Shown one piece after another: positions 52,888 to 60,195 of a stretch of 64,000 nucleotides of DNA (position 1 is its first letter; every line of letters starts with the position of its first letter). The position numbers and the translations under genes are program-made. The stretch is taken from assembly GCF_019334725.1 (NCBI RefSeq), contig NZ_CP079818.1, positions 2,170,001 to 2,234,000 of the forward strand, given 5' to 3'. Under the pieces are notes generated by a model. It was not told where the DNA came from. It saw nothing but the letters and a program-made list of their open reading frames with translations, and ran no database searches. The stretch comes from Neisseria perflava (GTDB lineage Bacteria > Pseudomonadota > Gammaproteobacteria > Burkholderiales > Neisseriaceae).

Positions 52888-52956
52888 AACAGAAATAAAA
52901 ATGCACAGGCCGTCTGAAAAATACTTTCAGACGGCCTGTGCATTTTTATTTCTGTT
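52888..52956 (-). terminator. Extended DUS palindrome: 32-bp perfect inverted repeat
   Basis: The arms at 52888-52919 and 52925-52956 are perfectly complementary with a 5-nt loop. The DUS forms the inner 12-13 bp and a further 19-20 bp (AACAGAAATAAAAATGCAC) are also duplicated in inverted form. It begins 9 bases past the Slam stop codon, and the minus strand ends in a T-rich arm, so it can serve as the Slam terminator. It is far longer than the usual DUS hairpin. Confidence 0.9.
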
Positions 52957-52965
52957 TACCGCAAG

Positions 52966-54405
52966 TTAAAACGACCTCACCAGTGACAAACCGACTTCGT
53001 TTTGTTTGTAGCTGTACAGCCAGTCGGTGTTGCCGTTAACGCGGCGGTGTTTATAGCTGAGGACGGGCTTAAGGCCGGCGAATTTCCAGCGGTCAGCGCC
53101 TATGCTGAGGCGGTAGGTTTGTTCTTTGTCGCGGCGGCGTTGTTCGAGGACGGCATTCTCTTCCCTATGGCTGCGGATGCCGAAGGTAGCAGACACGGAA
53201 ACGTCGAAACCGGCTTCAAACATTTTTGCCGCACCCAGCCGTGCGGAAATTTGGCGATAGCTGTCCACAGGGTCTTTCGTTTTGCGCTGCTGCCAGTCTA
53301 TGCCACCGTAGAGCATCAGGTCGTTGCGCGGAAAATAAGACAAGGTGTTGTAAACGGAGAGGAGGCTGCCGTCGAGCAAACGGGTTTTGTCTGCATAAGA
53401 AAGGTGTTTCCACTCAGCTTCCGTGTTCCATGTCCAATCGCCCTTGTCGAGGTTCCATTCGTTGCGCACACCATAGGCGCGGTTGAGGGTTTTGCTGCCG
53501 CTGCCATTCCATTCGACAAGTGGTGCGAAGGCGAAAGTGTGGCGCTGGTTTTCAAACTGATAGCCTGCACTGAGGTTGAGCGTGTGTTCGTTGAAATCTT
53601 TATGGTCGCGGTAGAAGCGGCCATAGCCGAGCGCGCGAGCGGCAATGCCGTGGTGTCCTTTAACCTGCCAGCGGCGGACGGCGGCGGCTTCGTATTTGAT
53701 GCCGTTGGCGGAAATGGGTTTGTCGCCTGAAAATTCTTCCCAACATTCGCCGTCGATTTCGGTTTTACACCACACTTTGCCGCTGGCTTCGTTGATGTTG
53801 CTATTGTGGACGGCGCCGACGGAGAGGCTGCCTTTCCAGCTTTGACGCTGGTTCAAGGCATCTTGGAAATGGGCGATGTTTTCTTTGACGGCTTCAGGCA
53901 AGTCTTCGTTTTGAAGGTGTACAAATTCAGAAGATGCTTCGCGGTTCAGACGGCCTTCAAAAAGCAGGCGTGCGTAATCAAGCCGTCCGCGTGTAAAATC
54001 GGGATGACGTTGCAACAGGGTTTCGTATTCTTGTTTGGCGGCTTTCCACTTACCTTCGCCTCGTGCAAGAGAAGCACGGGCAAACGAAGCGATATCGGGA
54101 TCGTATTCGGTTTGCTGGGTATAACGCTCCAGCAGAGGGCGAACGGTTTGCCAATCGCTGCGGTTGACAGCATTAAACAGTGCCTCGCCTTGGTCGGCTT
54201 CGGAGTCGCTCTCGGCTGTCTTCCCGGTATGCGGAGCAGAAATATCGAGATGATATTCGCGCACTTTTTGTTCCTGCTCCTGCATGGTTTGGCGGGTATC
54301 CTGCCACAGGCGTTGCGCGGTGCGGTCGTCTGAAAAATCAGAACGCGGCGCGGCAAGGACGGGAGCAGAAAGAAGCAGAATCAGGCAGGCAGACGGTTTG
54401 TACAT
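52966..54405 (-). CDS. Slam outer-membrane translocon (surface lipoprotein assembly modifier)
   Basis: A 479-aa outer-membrane protein: signal peptide (MYKPSACLILLLSAPVLAA), then an N-terminal TPR-like periplasmic domain (about residues 75-190, with the paired ALARGEGKWKAAKQEYETLLQRHP-type helices). A C-terminal DUF560-type beta barrel with alternating aromatic strands ends in a terminal Phe. Slam proteins move TbpB-fold proteins such as fHbp, TbpB, HpuA and hemophilins across the outer membrane. The start at 54405 places the signal peptide first. It follows a predicted cargo gene on the same strand. Confidence 0.9.
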   Translation of the reverse strand: MYKPSACLILLLSAPVLAAPRSDFSDDRTAQRLWQDTRQTMQEQEQKVREYHLDISAPHTGKTAESDSEADQGEALFNAVNRSDWQTVRPLLERYTQQTEYDPDIASFARASLARGEGKWKAAKQEYETLLQRHPDFTRGRLDYARLLFEGRLNREASSEFVHLQNEDLPEAVKENIAHFQDALNQRQSWKGSLSVGAVHNSNINEASGKVWCKTEIDGECWEEFSGDKPISANGIKYEAAAVRRWQVKGHHGIAARALGYGRFYRDHKDFNEHTLNLSAGYQFENQRHTFAFAPLVEWNGSGSKTLNRAYGVRNEWNLDKGDWTWNTEAEWKHLSYADKTRLLDGSLLSVYNTLSYFPRNDLMLYGGIDWQQRKTKDPVDSYRQISARLGAAKMFEAGFDVSVSATFGIRSHREENAVLEQRRRDKEQTYRLSIGADRWKFAGLKPVLSYKHRRVNGNTDWLYSYKQNEVGLSLVRSF

Positions 54406-54429
54406 GGGATCGGCTTTCCGGTCGCAAGT

Positions 54430-54441
54430 TTCAGACGACCT
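54430..54441 (-). repeat. AG-mucDUS (AGGTCGTCTGAA)
   Basis: Minus-strand AGGTCGTCTGAA lies 25 bases upstream of the Slam start. This dialect is described for N. mucosa/sicca-type species, unlike the AGGCCGTCTGAA of the rest of the window. An 11/12 match (CGGTCGTCTGAA, about 54324-54335) lies inside the Slam 5' region on the plus strand. Confidence 0.8.
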
Positions 54442-54464
54442 TGAGAAATTTGGAAGCAAGTGTT

Positions 54465-54491
54465 TAAAAAAGCCTGCGGATGGCAGGCTTT
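54465..54491 (-). terminator. Intrinsic terminator/attenuator between cargo and Slam
   Basis: Minus-strand AAAGCCTGC-CATCC-GCAGGCTTT followed by further T residues; a 9-bp GC-rich stem. It lies between the cargo stop (54512) and the Slam start (54405), so cargo should be made in excess over Slam, or Slam has its own promoter. Confidence 0.8.
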
Positions 54492-54511
54492 ATTTTACTT
54501 AAAGACAGATT

Positions 54512-55252
54512 TTAGCGTTTTACGCCGCCGTATGCCGTATCCAGATTGCGGTCGGTCTTAAATTTGGCAACACCGGCCAACGCGCTTGCACCGTTGCCGA
54601 AGAAGTGGCCTTCGGTTTTACCGAAGTGGCCGTTGGCGCGAGCGTAGCCTTCAAATGATGCGCTGGATGGCTTGATGCGGGAATGGATGTCCATCTGTAC
54701 AGCGTTATTTTTCATAGAACCGGTCAAGACGCGTTGACCGAAGTCTGCGCGCAAAGTACCAACCATCGGGTTGTTGCCGGTGTAGTTATTGATACCTTTA
54801 ACTGCGTAGTTGGCTACACCGGATACAGGCATAGAGGTAGCGCGTTTGTCGCCGGAGTAGAAAACGCCGCGGTTAGAGCCTTTAGCGTATTCTTTACCGA
54901 CCCACTCACCGTAGTATACTTCAGAGTCACCGCTCTTGATGGTGTTGAACGCATAGCGGCCGAGGTTTTGACGGGTATATGCGTCGTTAACCTGTACGGT
55001 TTTCACGCCATTGCGGTCTGCATTGCCAGGCATACGGTTTACGTTGGTGTAGTACACGCCTGAACGGTAGGCAGCGTGTTTCATCACTTTTTCGCCTTCG
55101 GCTTCAGATGCAGGCTTGCCCCATTTTTTGCCGTATTTGTGATTTTTGTAGCCATACTCGAATGGGTTATAGGCATTATTAGCTGCAAATGCGCCTACGC
55201 TGAACACAACAGCCAAAACAGCAGCGGTGGTTTTTTGCAGATTCAGTTTCAT
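54512..55252 (-). CDS. Slam-dependent secreted protein, hemophilin/TbpB-barrel-like
   Basis: A 246-aa protein with a signal peptide cut near GAFA-AN (residue 23) and no lipobox; the whole sequence lacks cysteine, so it cannot be a lipoprotein. An N-terminal Tyr/His/Lys-rich part is followed by strands with TbpB-family barrel signatures: SGVANYAVKG, GTLRADFGQRVLTGSM, and the terminal GHFFGNGASALAGVAKF. Its position before a Slam gene supports export through it. Characterised non-lipidated Slam cargos (HphA, Hpl) are heme-binding hemophores; several His and Tyr residues could serve as ligands, but binding is inferred. No TonB receptor is nearby. Confidence 0.75.
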   Translation of the reverse strand: MKLNLQKTTAAVLAVVFSVGAFAANNAYNPFEYGYKNHKYGKKWGKPASEAEGEKVMKHAAYRSGVYYTNVNRMPGNADRNGVKTVQVNDAYTRQNLGRYAFNTIKSGDSEVYYGEWVGKEYAKGSNRGVFYSGDKRATSMPVSGVANYAVKGINNYTGNNPMVGTLRADFGQRVLTGSMKNNAVQMDIHSRIKPSSASFEGYARANGHFGKTEGHFFGNGASALAGVAKFKTDRNLDTAYGGVKR

Positions 55253-55355
55253 TGAACACTCCTTGAGGTAAAACGATGGTGGGGAAAATTATGTTTCGTT
55301 GTGAGTAGAACATATCGTTATGTGAGGAGGTCTTTTTGTTCTGCAAAGCATTTTA

Positions 55356-55445
55356 TAGGGGAAGTGTTAGCACAGAATTAGTAAATATCCTAACAATCCC
55401 CTACAAAGCGAAATTCTTTATTTTTAATTCGATACAGCCTGTATC
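55356..55445. promoter_or_regulatory. Inverted repeats in the divergent region upstream of the Slam cargo
   Basis: Two structures lie between the cargo gene and the divergent amidotransferase. TAGGGGAAGTGTTAG (55356-55370) pairs almost completely with CTAACAATCCCCTA (55390-55403). The perfect odd palindrome GATACAG-C-CTGTATC lies at 55431-55445. Either could be a regulator site or a leader structure. No convincing Fur-type site was seen in the 283 bases. Confidence 0.45.
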
Positions 55446-55535
55446 ACCTACCCTAAAACGGCAAAGAATATATTGAAACTGCCTGCCCGATACACCATAA
55501 TGACCCTATAAATACTCGGAAAAAAGGTTAACGCC

Positions 55536-56378
55536 ATGTGCCAACTGCTCGGCATGAATTGCAACACTCCCACAGACATCATGTTTTCTTTTGAAGGCTT
55601 CCGCCGTCGAGGCGGCATTACCGACCACCATGCCGATGGTTTCGGCATCGGTTTCTTTGAAGGCAAAGGCGTGCGCTTGTTTCACGACGACAAACCCAGC
55701 GCCAACTCTCCTGTTGCCGATTTGGTACGCGCCTACCAAATCAAATCTGAAAACGTTATCGCCCATATCCGCAAGGCCTCACAAGGCCAGACTTCATTGG
55801 CGAACACTCATCCCTTTATGCGCGAAATGTGGGGCGAATATTGGCTGTTTGCACACAACGGCCATTTGATTGATTTTTACCCCGAGCAGGGCGAGTACTA
55901 CCATGCCGTCGGCTCAACCGATTCCGAACGCGCATTCTGCTTTATCCTCAATCGCCTGCGCAGCCGCTTTGCCACAAAACCCGAACCTGAAGTTTTGTTT
56001 GATGCCATCGCCGGATTGACCCATGAAATCCGCCGCTATGGGTTGTTCAATTTCGTCATGTCCAACGGCGACTGCCTGTTTGCCCACGCCAGTACCTTAC
56101 TGCACTACATCGTGCGCAAAGCCCCGTTTGGCAAAGCGCGTCTGCTGGACGATGATGTGATGGTCGATTTTTCCACAGTAACCACGCCAAACGACAAGGT
56201 CTCCGTCATCGCCACCCTGCCCCTGACGCGTGACGAAACTTGGTCGCAGTTGGCAGTCAATGAATTGGTAATGTTTCAAGACGGTGATATCGTCCGCAGC
56301 GACCGCCCCGAAAATCCGGTTTATATGAGCGCGGAAGAAGGTTTGGAAATCGCCCGTGCCGTCGGCGTATCGGTTTAA
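55536..56378 (+). CDS. Class II glutamine amidotransferase (YafJ-like)
   Basis: A 280-aa Ntn-hydrolase-fold protein whose initiator Met is followed by the nucleophile Cys2 (MCQLLGMN). ITDHHADGFGIGFFEG, IAHIRKASQG and FAHNGHL match the glutaminase site. There is no synthetase domain, so the acceptor reaction is unknown. It is divergent from the Slam cargo gene and followed by a long DUS palindrome. Confidence 0.88.
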   Translation: MCQLLGMNCNTPTDIMFSFEGFRRRGGITDHHADGFGIGFFEGKGVRLFHDDKPSANSPVADLVRAYQIKSENVIAHIRKASQGQTSLANTHPFMREMWGEYWLFAHNGHLIDFYPEQGEYYHAVGSTDSERAFCFILNRLRSRFATKPEPEVLFDAIAGLTHEIRRYGLFNFVMSNGDCLFAHASTLLHYIVRKAPFGKARLLDDDVMVDFSTVTTPNDKVSVIATLPLTRDETWSQLAVNELVMFQDGDIVRSDRPENPVYMSAEEGLEIARAVGVSV

Positions 56379-56400
56379 CGGTTGATTGACTGAAAAACTC

Positions 56401-56458
56401 AAGGCCGTCTGAAAGGGCAACTTTGCCAAAGTTGCCCTTTCAGACGGCCTTTTTATAC
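56401..56458 (+). terminator. Extended DUS palindrome: 25-bp perfect stem
   Basis: The arms at 56401-56425 and 56427-56451 are perfectly complementary around a single base, then T5. The DUS makes up the outer half of the stem and an additional 12 bp (GGGCAACTTTG region) the inner half. Confidence 0.9.
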
Positions 56459-56576
56459 TTAATCCATAGTCAAAGCGTTTACTATACGAAAATAGCGCAA
56501 TCCGCTACAATAATAGGTCACAAACAATGAATTCAATTGCTTAGCGACCTTGCCGAGCGTATGACAAGGAAACCCG

Positions 56577-57029
56577 ATGAAGTGCCCGTTTTGCCAACAC
56601 CCCAATACACAAGTAGCCGACTCGCGATGGCTGGAAGACACCAACAGCATCCGTCGCCGTCGCAAATGCTTGGAATGCGGACAACGCTTCAGCACCTTTG
56701 AAACCGTTGAAATGCGGATGCCGCAAGTCATCAAATCCAACGGCACACGGGTTCCCTTCAATCCGCACAAACTGCAAACCAGCCTTGAGCGCGCGCTGCA
56801 CAAACGCCCTGTCACACAAGAACAAATCGATGAAACCGTTGCCCTTATCGAGCAGCGCCTCTACCGTTTGGGCAAAAAAGAAGTCGCTTCGCGCATCGTC
56901 GGCGAAATGGCGATGGAAGAGCTGGCAAAAATCGACCAAGTTGCCTATGTCCGCTTCGCGTCCGTCTATAAAAGCTTTAAAGACGTTTCCGAATTCACCC
57001 AAGTCATCGCCGAATGCAAAGCCAAATAA
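56577..57029 (+). CDS. nrdR: Transcriptional repressor NrdR
   Basis: NrdR represses ribonucleotide reductase genes in response to ATP/dATP. The 150-aa protein has the zinc ribbon Cys3, Cys6, Cys31 and Cys34 and an ATP-cone domain from about residue 49 (PQVIKSNGTRVPFNPHKL). The stop codon's last base begins a DUS, after which ribD starts 14 bases later; the nrdR-ribD order is common. Confidence 0.97.
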   Translation: MKCPFCQHPNTQVADSRWLEDTNSIRRRRKCLECGQRFSTFETVEMRMPQVIKSNGTRVPFNPHKLQTSLERALHKRPVTQEQIDETVALIEQRLYRLGKKEVASRIVGEMAMEELAKIDQVAYVRFASVYKSFKDVSEFTQVIAECKAK

Positions 57030-57043
57030 GGCCGTCTGAAACC

Positions 57044-58147
57044 ATGTTTTCCGCACTTGATACCCAAATGATGCAAACCGCCCTCGAGCTGGCCAAGCTT
57101 GGGCGGTTTTCTACTTCCCCCAATCCCCGCGTCGGTTGCGTGATTGCACACGGCGCCCAAATCATCGGACAAGGTTTCCACGTCAAAGCAGGCGAGCCGC
57201 ACGCTGAAGTTCACGCGTTAAGGCAGGCCGGAGCGGCGGCAAAAGGCGCAACAGCCTATGTCACGCTGGAACCTTGCAGCCATTACGGCCGTACACCACC
57301 GTGCGCCGAAGCGCTGGTTCATTCCGGCGTAACGCGCGTAGTCGCCGCCATGACCGACCCTAACCCGTTGGTCGCAGGCAAAGGCTTATCCATGCTGGAA
57401 GCCGCCGGAATCCGTACAGAAAGCGGTTTGCTGGAAGCTCAGGCGCGCGAACTCAACCGCGGTTTCCTGTCGCGTATCGAACGCGGCAGACCGTTTGTCC
57501 GCCTCAAATGCGCTGCCAGTTTGGACGGCAAAACCGCTCTTTCAGACGGCCGCAGCTTTTGGATTACCGGCGAAGCGGCACGCGAAGACGTACAAATTCT
57601 CCGTGCCGAAAGTTGCGCCGTTTTGACCGGTATCGGTACCGTACTTGCCGACAACCCGAAACTCAACGTTCGCAGCTTCCCCACCCTACGTCAACCTGCG
57701 CGTATCGTCTTGGACAGCCGACTGCAAATCCCTTTGGACTGCCACCTCGTGACCGATACCGAAAGCCCGACCGTTATCGTTACCCTTTCCTCAGACGAAC
57801 AACGTTTGCAGGCTCTGAGTGCATTTGAACATATCCGCATCATCAGGCCGTCTGAACACATCAACGGTCGCATCAATCTTCTTTCACTCATGCCGCAACT
57901 GGCAGAGCTTGGCTTTGGCGAAGTTCTGGTAGAAGCCGGCTCAACACTTGCTTCAGCCTTCCTGAAGGATGACTTGGTGGATGAAATCGTCCTCTACCAA
58001 GCGCCGAAACTATTAGGCGCAGGCAAACCTCTTTTCTCCATTCCTGAAAATCCGGCCGTCCTGCTTTCAGACGGCCCTTGGCAAAGTCAATCAGTAGAAA
58101 TCATCGGGCAGGACATTAAATGGGTTCTCCGGAAAAAATCCACCTAA
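57044..58147 (+). CDS. ribD: Riboflavin biosynthesis bifunctional deaminase/reductase
   Basis: Two consecutive steps of riboflavin synthesis from GTP. The 367-aa protein has an N-terminal cytidine-deaminase-like domain with zinc ligands His53 (HAE), Cys78 and Cys87 (PCSHYGRTPPCAEAL). The C-terminal reductase domain starts near residue 150 (RPFVRLKCAASLDGKTAL). The start at 57044 follows a DUS directly. Two DUS-like sequences also lie in the coding region. Confidence 0.96.
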   Translation: MFSALDTQMMQTALELAKLGRFSTSPNPRVGCVIAHGAQIIGQGFHVKAGEPHAEVHALRQAGAAAKGATAYVTLEPCSHYGRTPPCAEALVHSGVTRVVAAMTDPNPLVAGKGLSMLEAAGIRTESGLLEAQARELNRGFLSRIERGRPFVRLKCAASLDGKTALSDGRSFWITGEAAREDVQILRAESCAVLTGIGTVLADNPKLNVRSFPTLRQPARIVLDSRLQIPLDCHLVTDTESPTVIVTLSSDEQRLQALSAFEHIRIIRPSEHINGRINLLSLMPQLAELGFGEVLVEAGSTLASAFLKDDLVDEIVLYQAPKLLGAGKPLFSIPENPAVLLSDGPWQSQSVEIIGQDIKWVLRKKST

Positions 58148-58719
58148 TTGCCTCAGCTTGATAATTAAACCATTTTCAATAGAATCTATCTATCATTTGC
58201 ATGGCAATAAATGTGTTTTTCGCCGAAATATTATAATGACTATAACGTATTCCAATTTAAAACTTTGACTTAAGTTAACTATCCTCGAGCTGATTGTCGA
58301 CAAATTTTCCTTTTTTTCATCACAAAAGAATGAATTATTAAGATAAGTTAAACCATGAAAATTTGTTAAAAGTTTTTATTCTAGAAGGGTTTTAAACGGC
58401 ATAAACGGTAGTTTAATTTCATGAACCATGCATTTGACAAAGAGATATTTAAAATTAAAACATTTGGTTGAGTGTAATTTCTAAAAATTCAATATTCAAA
58501 AATACCTTTTTCATACCTTACAGGCCGTCTGAACGACCGTTAAACTTTTTTGATTGAGACGAATCAGATAAGTGCTTATGATTCCGTCTAATGTAATTAT
58601 AAGTATGGTTTTAAGGCTTCACACGATACGGCAGCCGGCTATGGCTATGCGGTTGCAGCAAACAACTCAGGCATCGGGAAAACACTCCCGATTTACTCAT
58701 TCATTAAACGAAAGACATC
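58148..58719 (+). other. AT-rich intergenic region upstream of the polysaccharide locus
   Basis: 572 bases without a convincing gene. The first 350 are strongly AT-rich. A single DUS (about 58522) sits in the middle. A hairpin ATCGGGA-AAACAC-TCCCGAT (58673-58692) lies 28 bases before the wecC-like ATG. The last 120 bases are noticeably GC-richer. No clear JUMPStart/ops element was found. It is a likely site for the locus promoter. Confidence 0.5.
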
Positions 58720-60027
58720 ATGAAAAACATTACGATACAAAAATTTGCCGATAAGACCGCAAAAATCGGCATCGTTGGCTTAGGCTACGTCGGTTTACCA
58801 CTGATGTTGCGCTATGTGGATATCGGTTACCAAGTTTTGGGTTTCGACATTGACACCAACAAAGTCGACAAGCTCAACAAAGGCGAAAGCTACATTGAGC
58901 ATATCCCTTCCGACAAAATTGCCGCTGCTTCCAACAGCCTGTTTGAAGCAACGACCGACTTCTCCCGCATCGGCGAAGTAGAAGCCGTCATTTTGTGCGT
59001 ACCGACTCCGCTGAACAAATACCGTGAGCCGGACATGAGCTTTGTGATTGACACTACCGATGCGGTAAAACCTTACCTGCGCGCCGGTCAAGTGCTGTCT
59101 TTAGAATCCACCACCTACCCCGGTACTACCGAAGAAGAATTGCTGCCACGTATGGAAGAAGGCGGCTTGAAAGTCGGTCAAGACGTGTTCTTAGTTTACT
59201 CTCCTGAGCGTGAAGACCCGGGTAACCCTAACTTTGAAACCCGTACCATTCCAAAAGTCATCGGCGGCCATACCCCTGCCTGTTTGGAAGTCGGCCTTGC
59301 GCTGTACCAACCTGCCATCGATAAAGTTGTTCCAGTAAGCTCCACCAAAGCTGCCGAGCTGACCAAACTCCTGGAAAACATCCACCGCGCCGTAAACATT
59401 GGCTTGGTGAACGAGATGAAAATCGTTGCCGACAAAATGGGCATCGACATTCACGAAGTCATCAATGCCGCTGCGACCAAACCGTTCGGCTTCGTTGCTT
59501 ATTACCCAGGTCCAGGCTTGGGTGGTCACTGTATCCCTATCGACCCGTTCTACCTGACTTGGAAAGCACGCGAATACGGCGTAAACACCCGCTTCATCGA
59601 GCTTGCCGGCGAAGTAAACTCCCACATGCCTGACTACGTTATCGAAAAAGTCGGCCTGGCTTTGAATGACCACAACCGTTCTATCAAAGACAGCAAAATC
59701 TTGGTATTGGGTATCGCCTACAAGAAAAACGTGGACGATATGCGTGAAAGCCCGTCTGTAGAAGTGATGGACCGCCTGCACAAACTGGGCGCAGTGGTTT
59801 CCTACTCTGACCCGCACGTTCCAGAGTTCCCACACATCCCCGGCCACCACTACTTCGACCTGAAGAGCGAAGCGCTGACTCCTGAAACTGTCGCCCAATA
59901 CGATTGCGTGGTTCTGACCACCGATCACGACAAATTCGACTATGACATGATCACCGAACATGCCAAGCTGATTGTCGATACACGCGGCAAATTCCCAGTA
60001 AAAAATCCTAAAGTCATCAAAGCATAA
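58720..60027 (+). CDS. Nucleotide-sugar dehydrogenase (UDP-HexNAc/UDP-glucose dehydrogenase family)
   Basis: A 435-aa enzyme oxidising C6 of a UDP-sugar to the uronic acid, with two NAD reductions. It has the Rossmann loop GIVGLGYVGLPL, the ESTTYPGTTEE segment, catalytic Cys271 in GGHCIPIDPFYL, and a C-terminal UDP-binding domain (GIAYKKNVDDMRESP). It resembles WbpO/TviB/WecC-type HexNAc dehydrogenases; the precise sugar cannot be fixed. First gene of a Wzx/Wzy locus, suggesting an acidic surface polysaccharide. Confidence 0.9.
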   Translation: MKNITIQKFADKTAKIGIVGLGYVGLPLMLRYVDIGYQVLGFDIDTNKVDKLNKGESYIEHIPSDKIAAASNSLFEATTDFSRIGEVEAVILCVPTPLNKYREPDMSFVIDTTDAVKPYLRAGQVLSLESTTYPGTTEEELLPRMEEGGLKVGQDVFLVYSPEREDPGNPNFETRTIPKVIGGHTPACLEVGLALYQPAIDKVVPVSSTKAAELTKLLENIHRAVNIGLVNEMKIVADKMGIDIHEVINAAATKPFGFVAYYPGPGLGGHCIPIDPFYLTWKAREYGVNTRFIELAGEVNSHMPDYVIEKVGLALNDHNRSIKDSKILVLGIAYKKNVDDMRESPSVEVMDRLHKLGAVVSYSDPHVPEFPHIPGHHYFDLKSEALTPETVAQYDCVVLTTDHDKFDYDMITEHAKLIVDTRGKFPVKNPKVIKA

Positions 60028-60195
60028 TCTTGCTTCAGACACATCCGGCTGCCTCCGGTTTCCCCGACCGGGACGGTAGCCGGTTTCCCAAGGCTATTTG
60101 TTTTTCAGACGGCCTTGGCAAACCGGCAACGGTAACAACACATACCCTACGAAAAACGCTCAGCTCGAACTTCTGGCCGTCTGAAAACAAATAAT

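Noticed and set aside
53002..53730. 242-codon open frame antisense to the Slam barrel
   Set aside because: The Slam frame has a signal peptide, TPR and barrel pattern; the antisense frame has none.
58380..58420. Possible ops/JUMPStart element (AACGGTAGTTT)
   Set aside because: It matches GGCGGTAG only partly and lacks the usual flanking context, so it is not reported as a regulatory element.
58572..58754. 60-codon open frame before the dehydrogenase gene
   Set aside because: It overlaps the dehydrogenase start, has no good ribosome-binding site and no recognisable motif; it is treated as non-coding leader.
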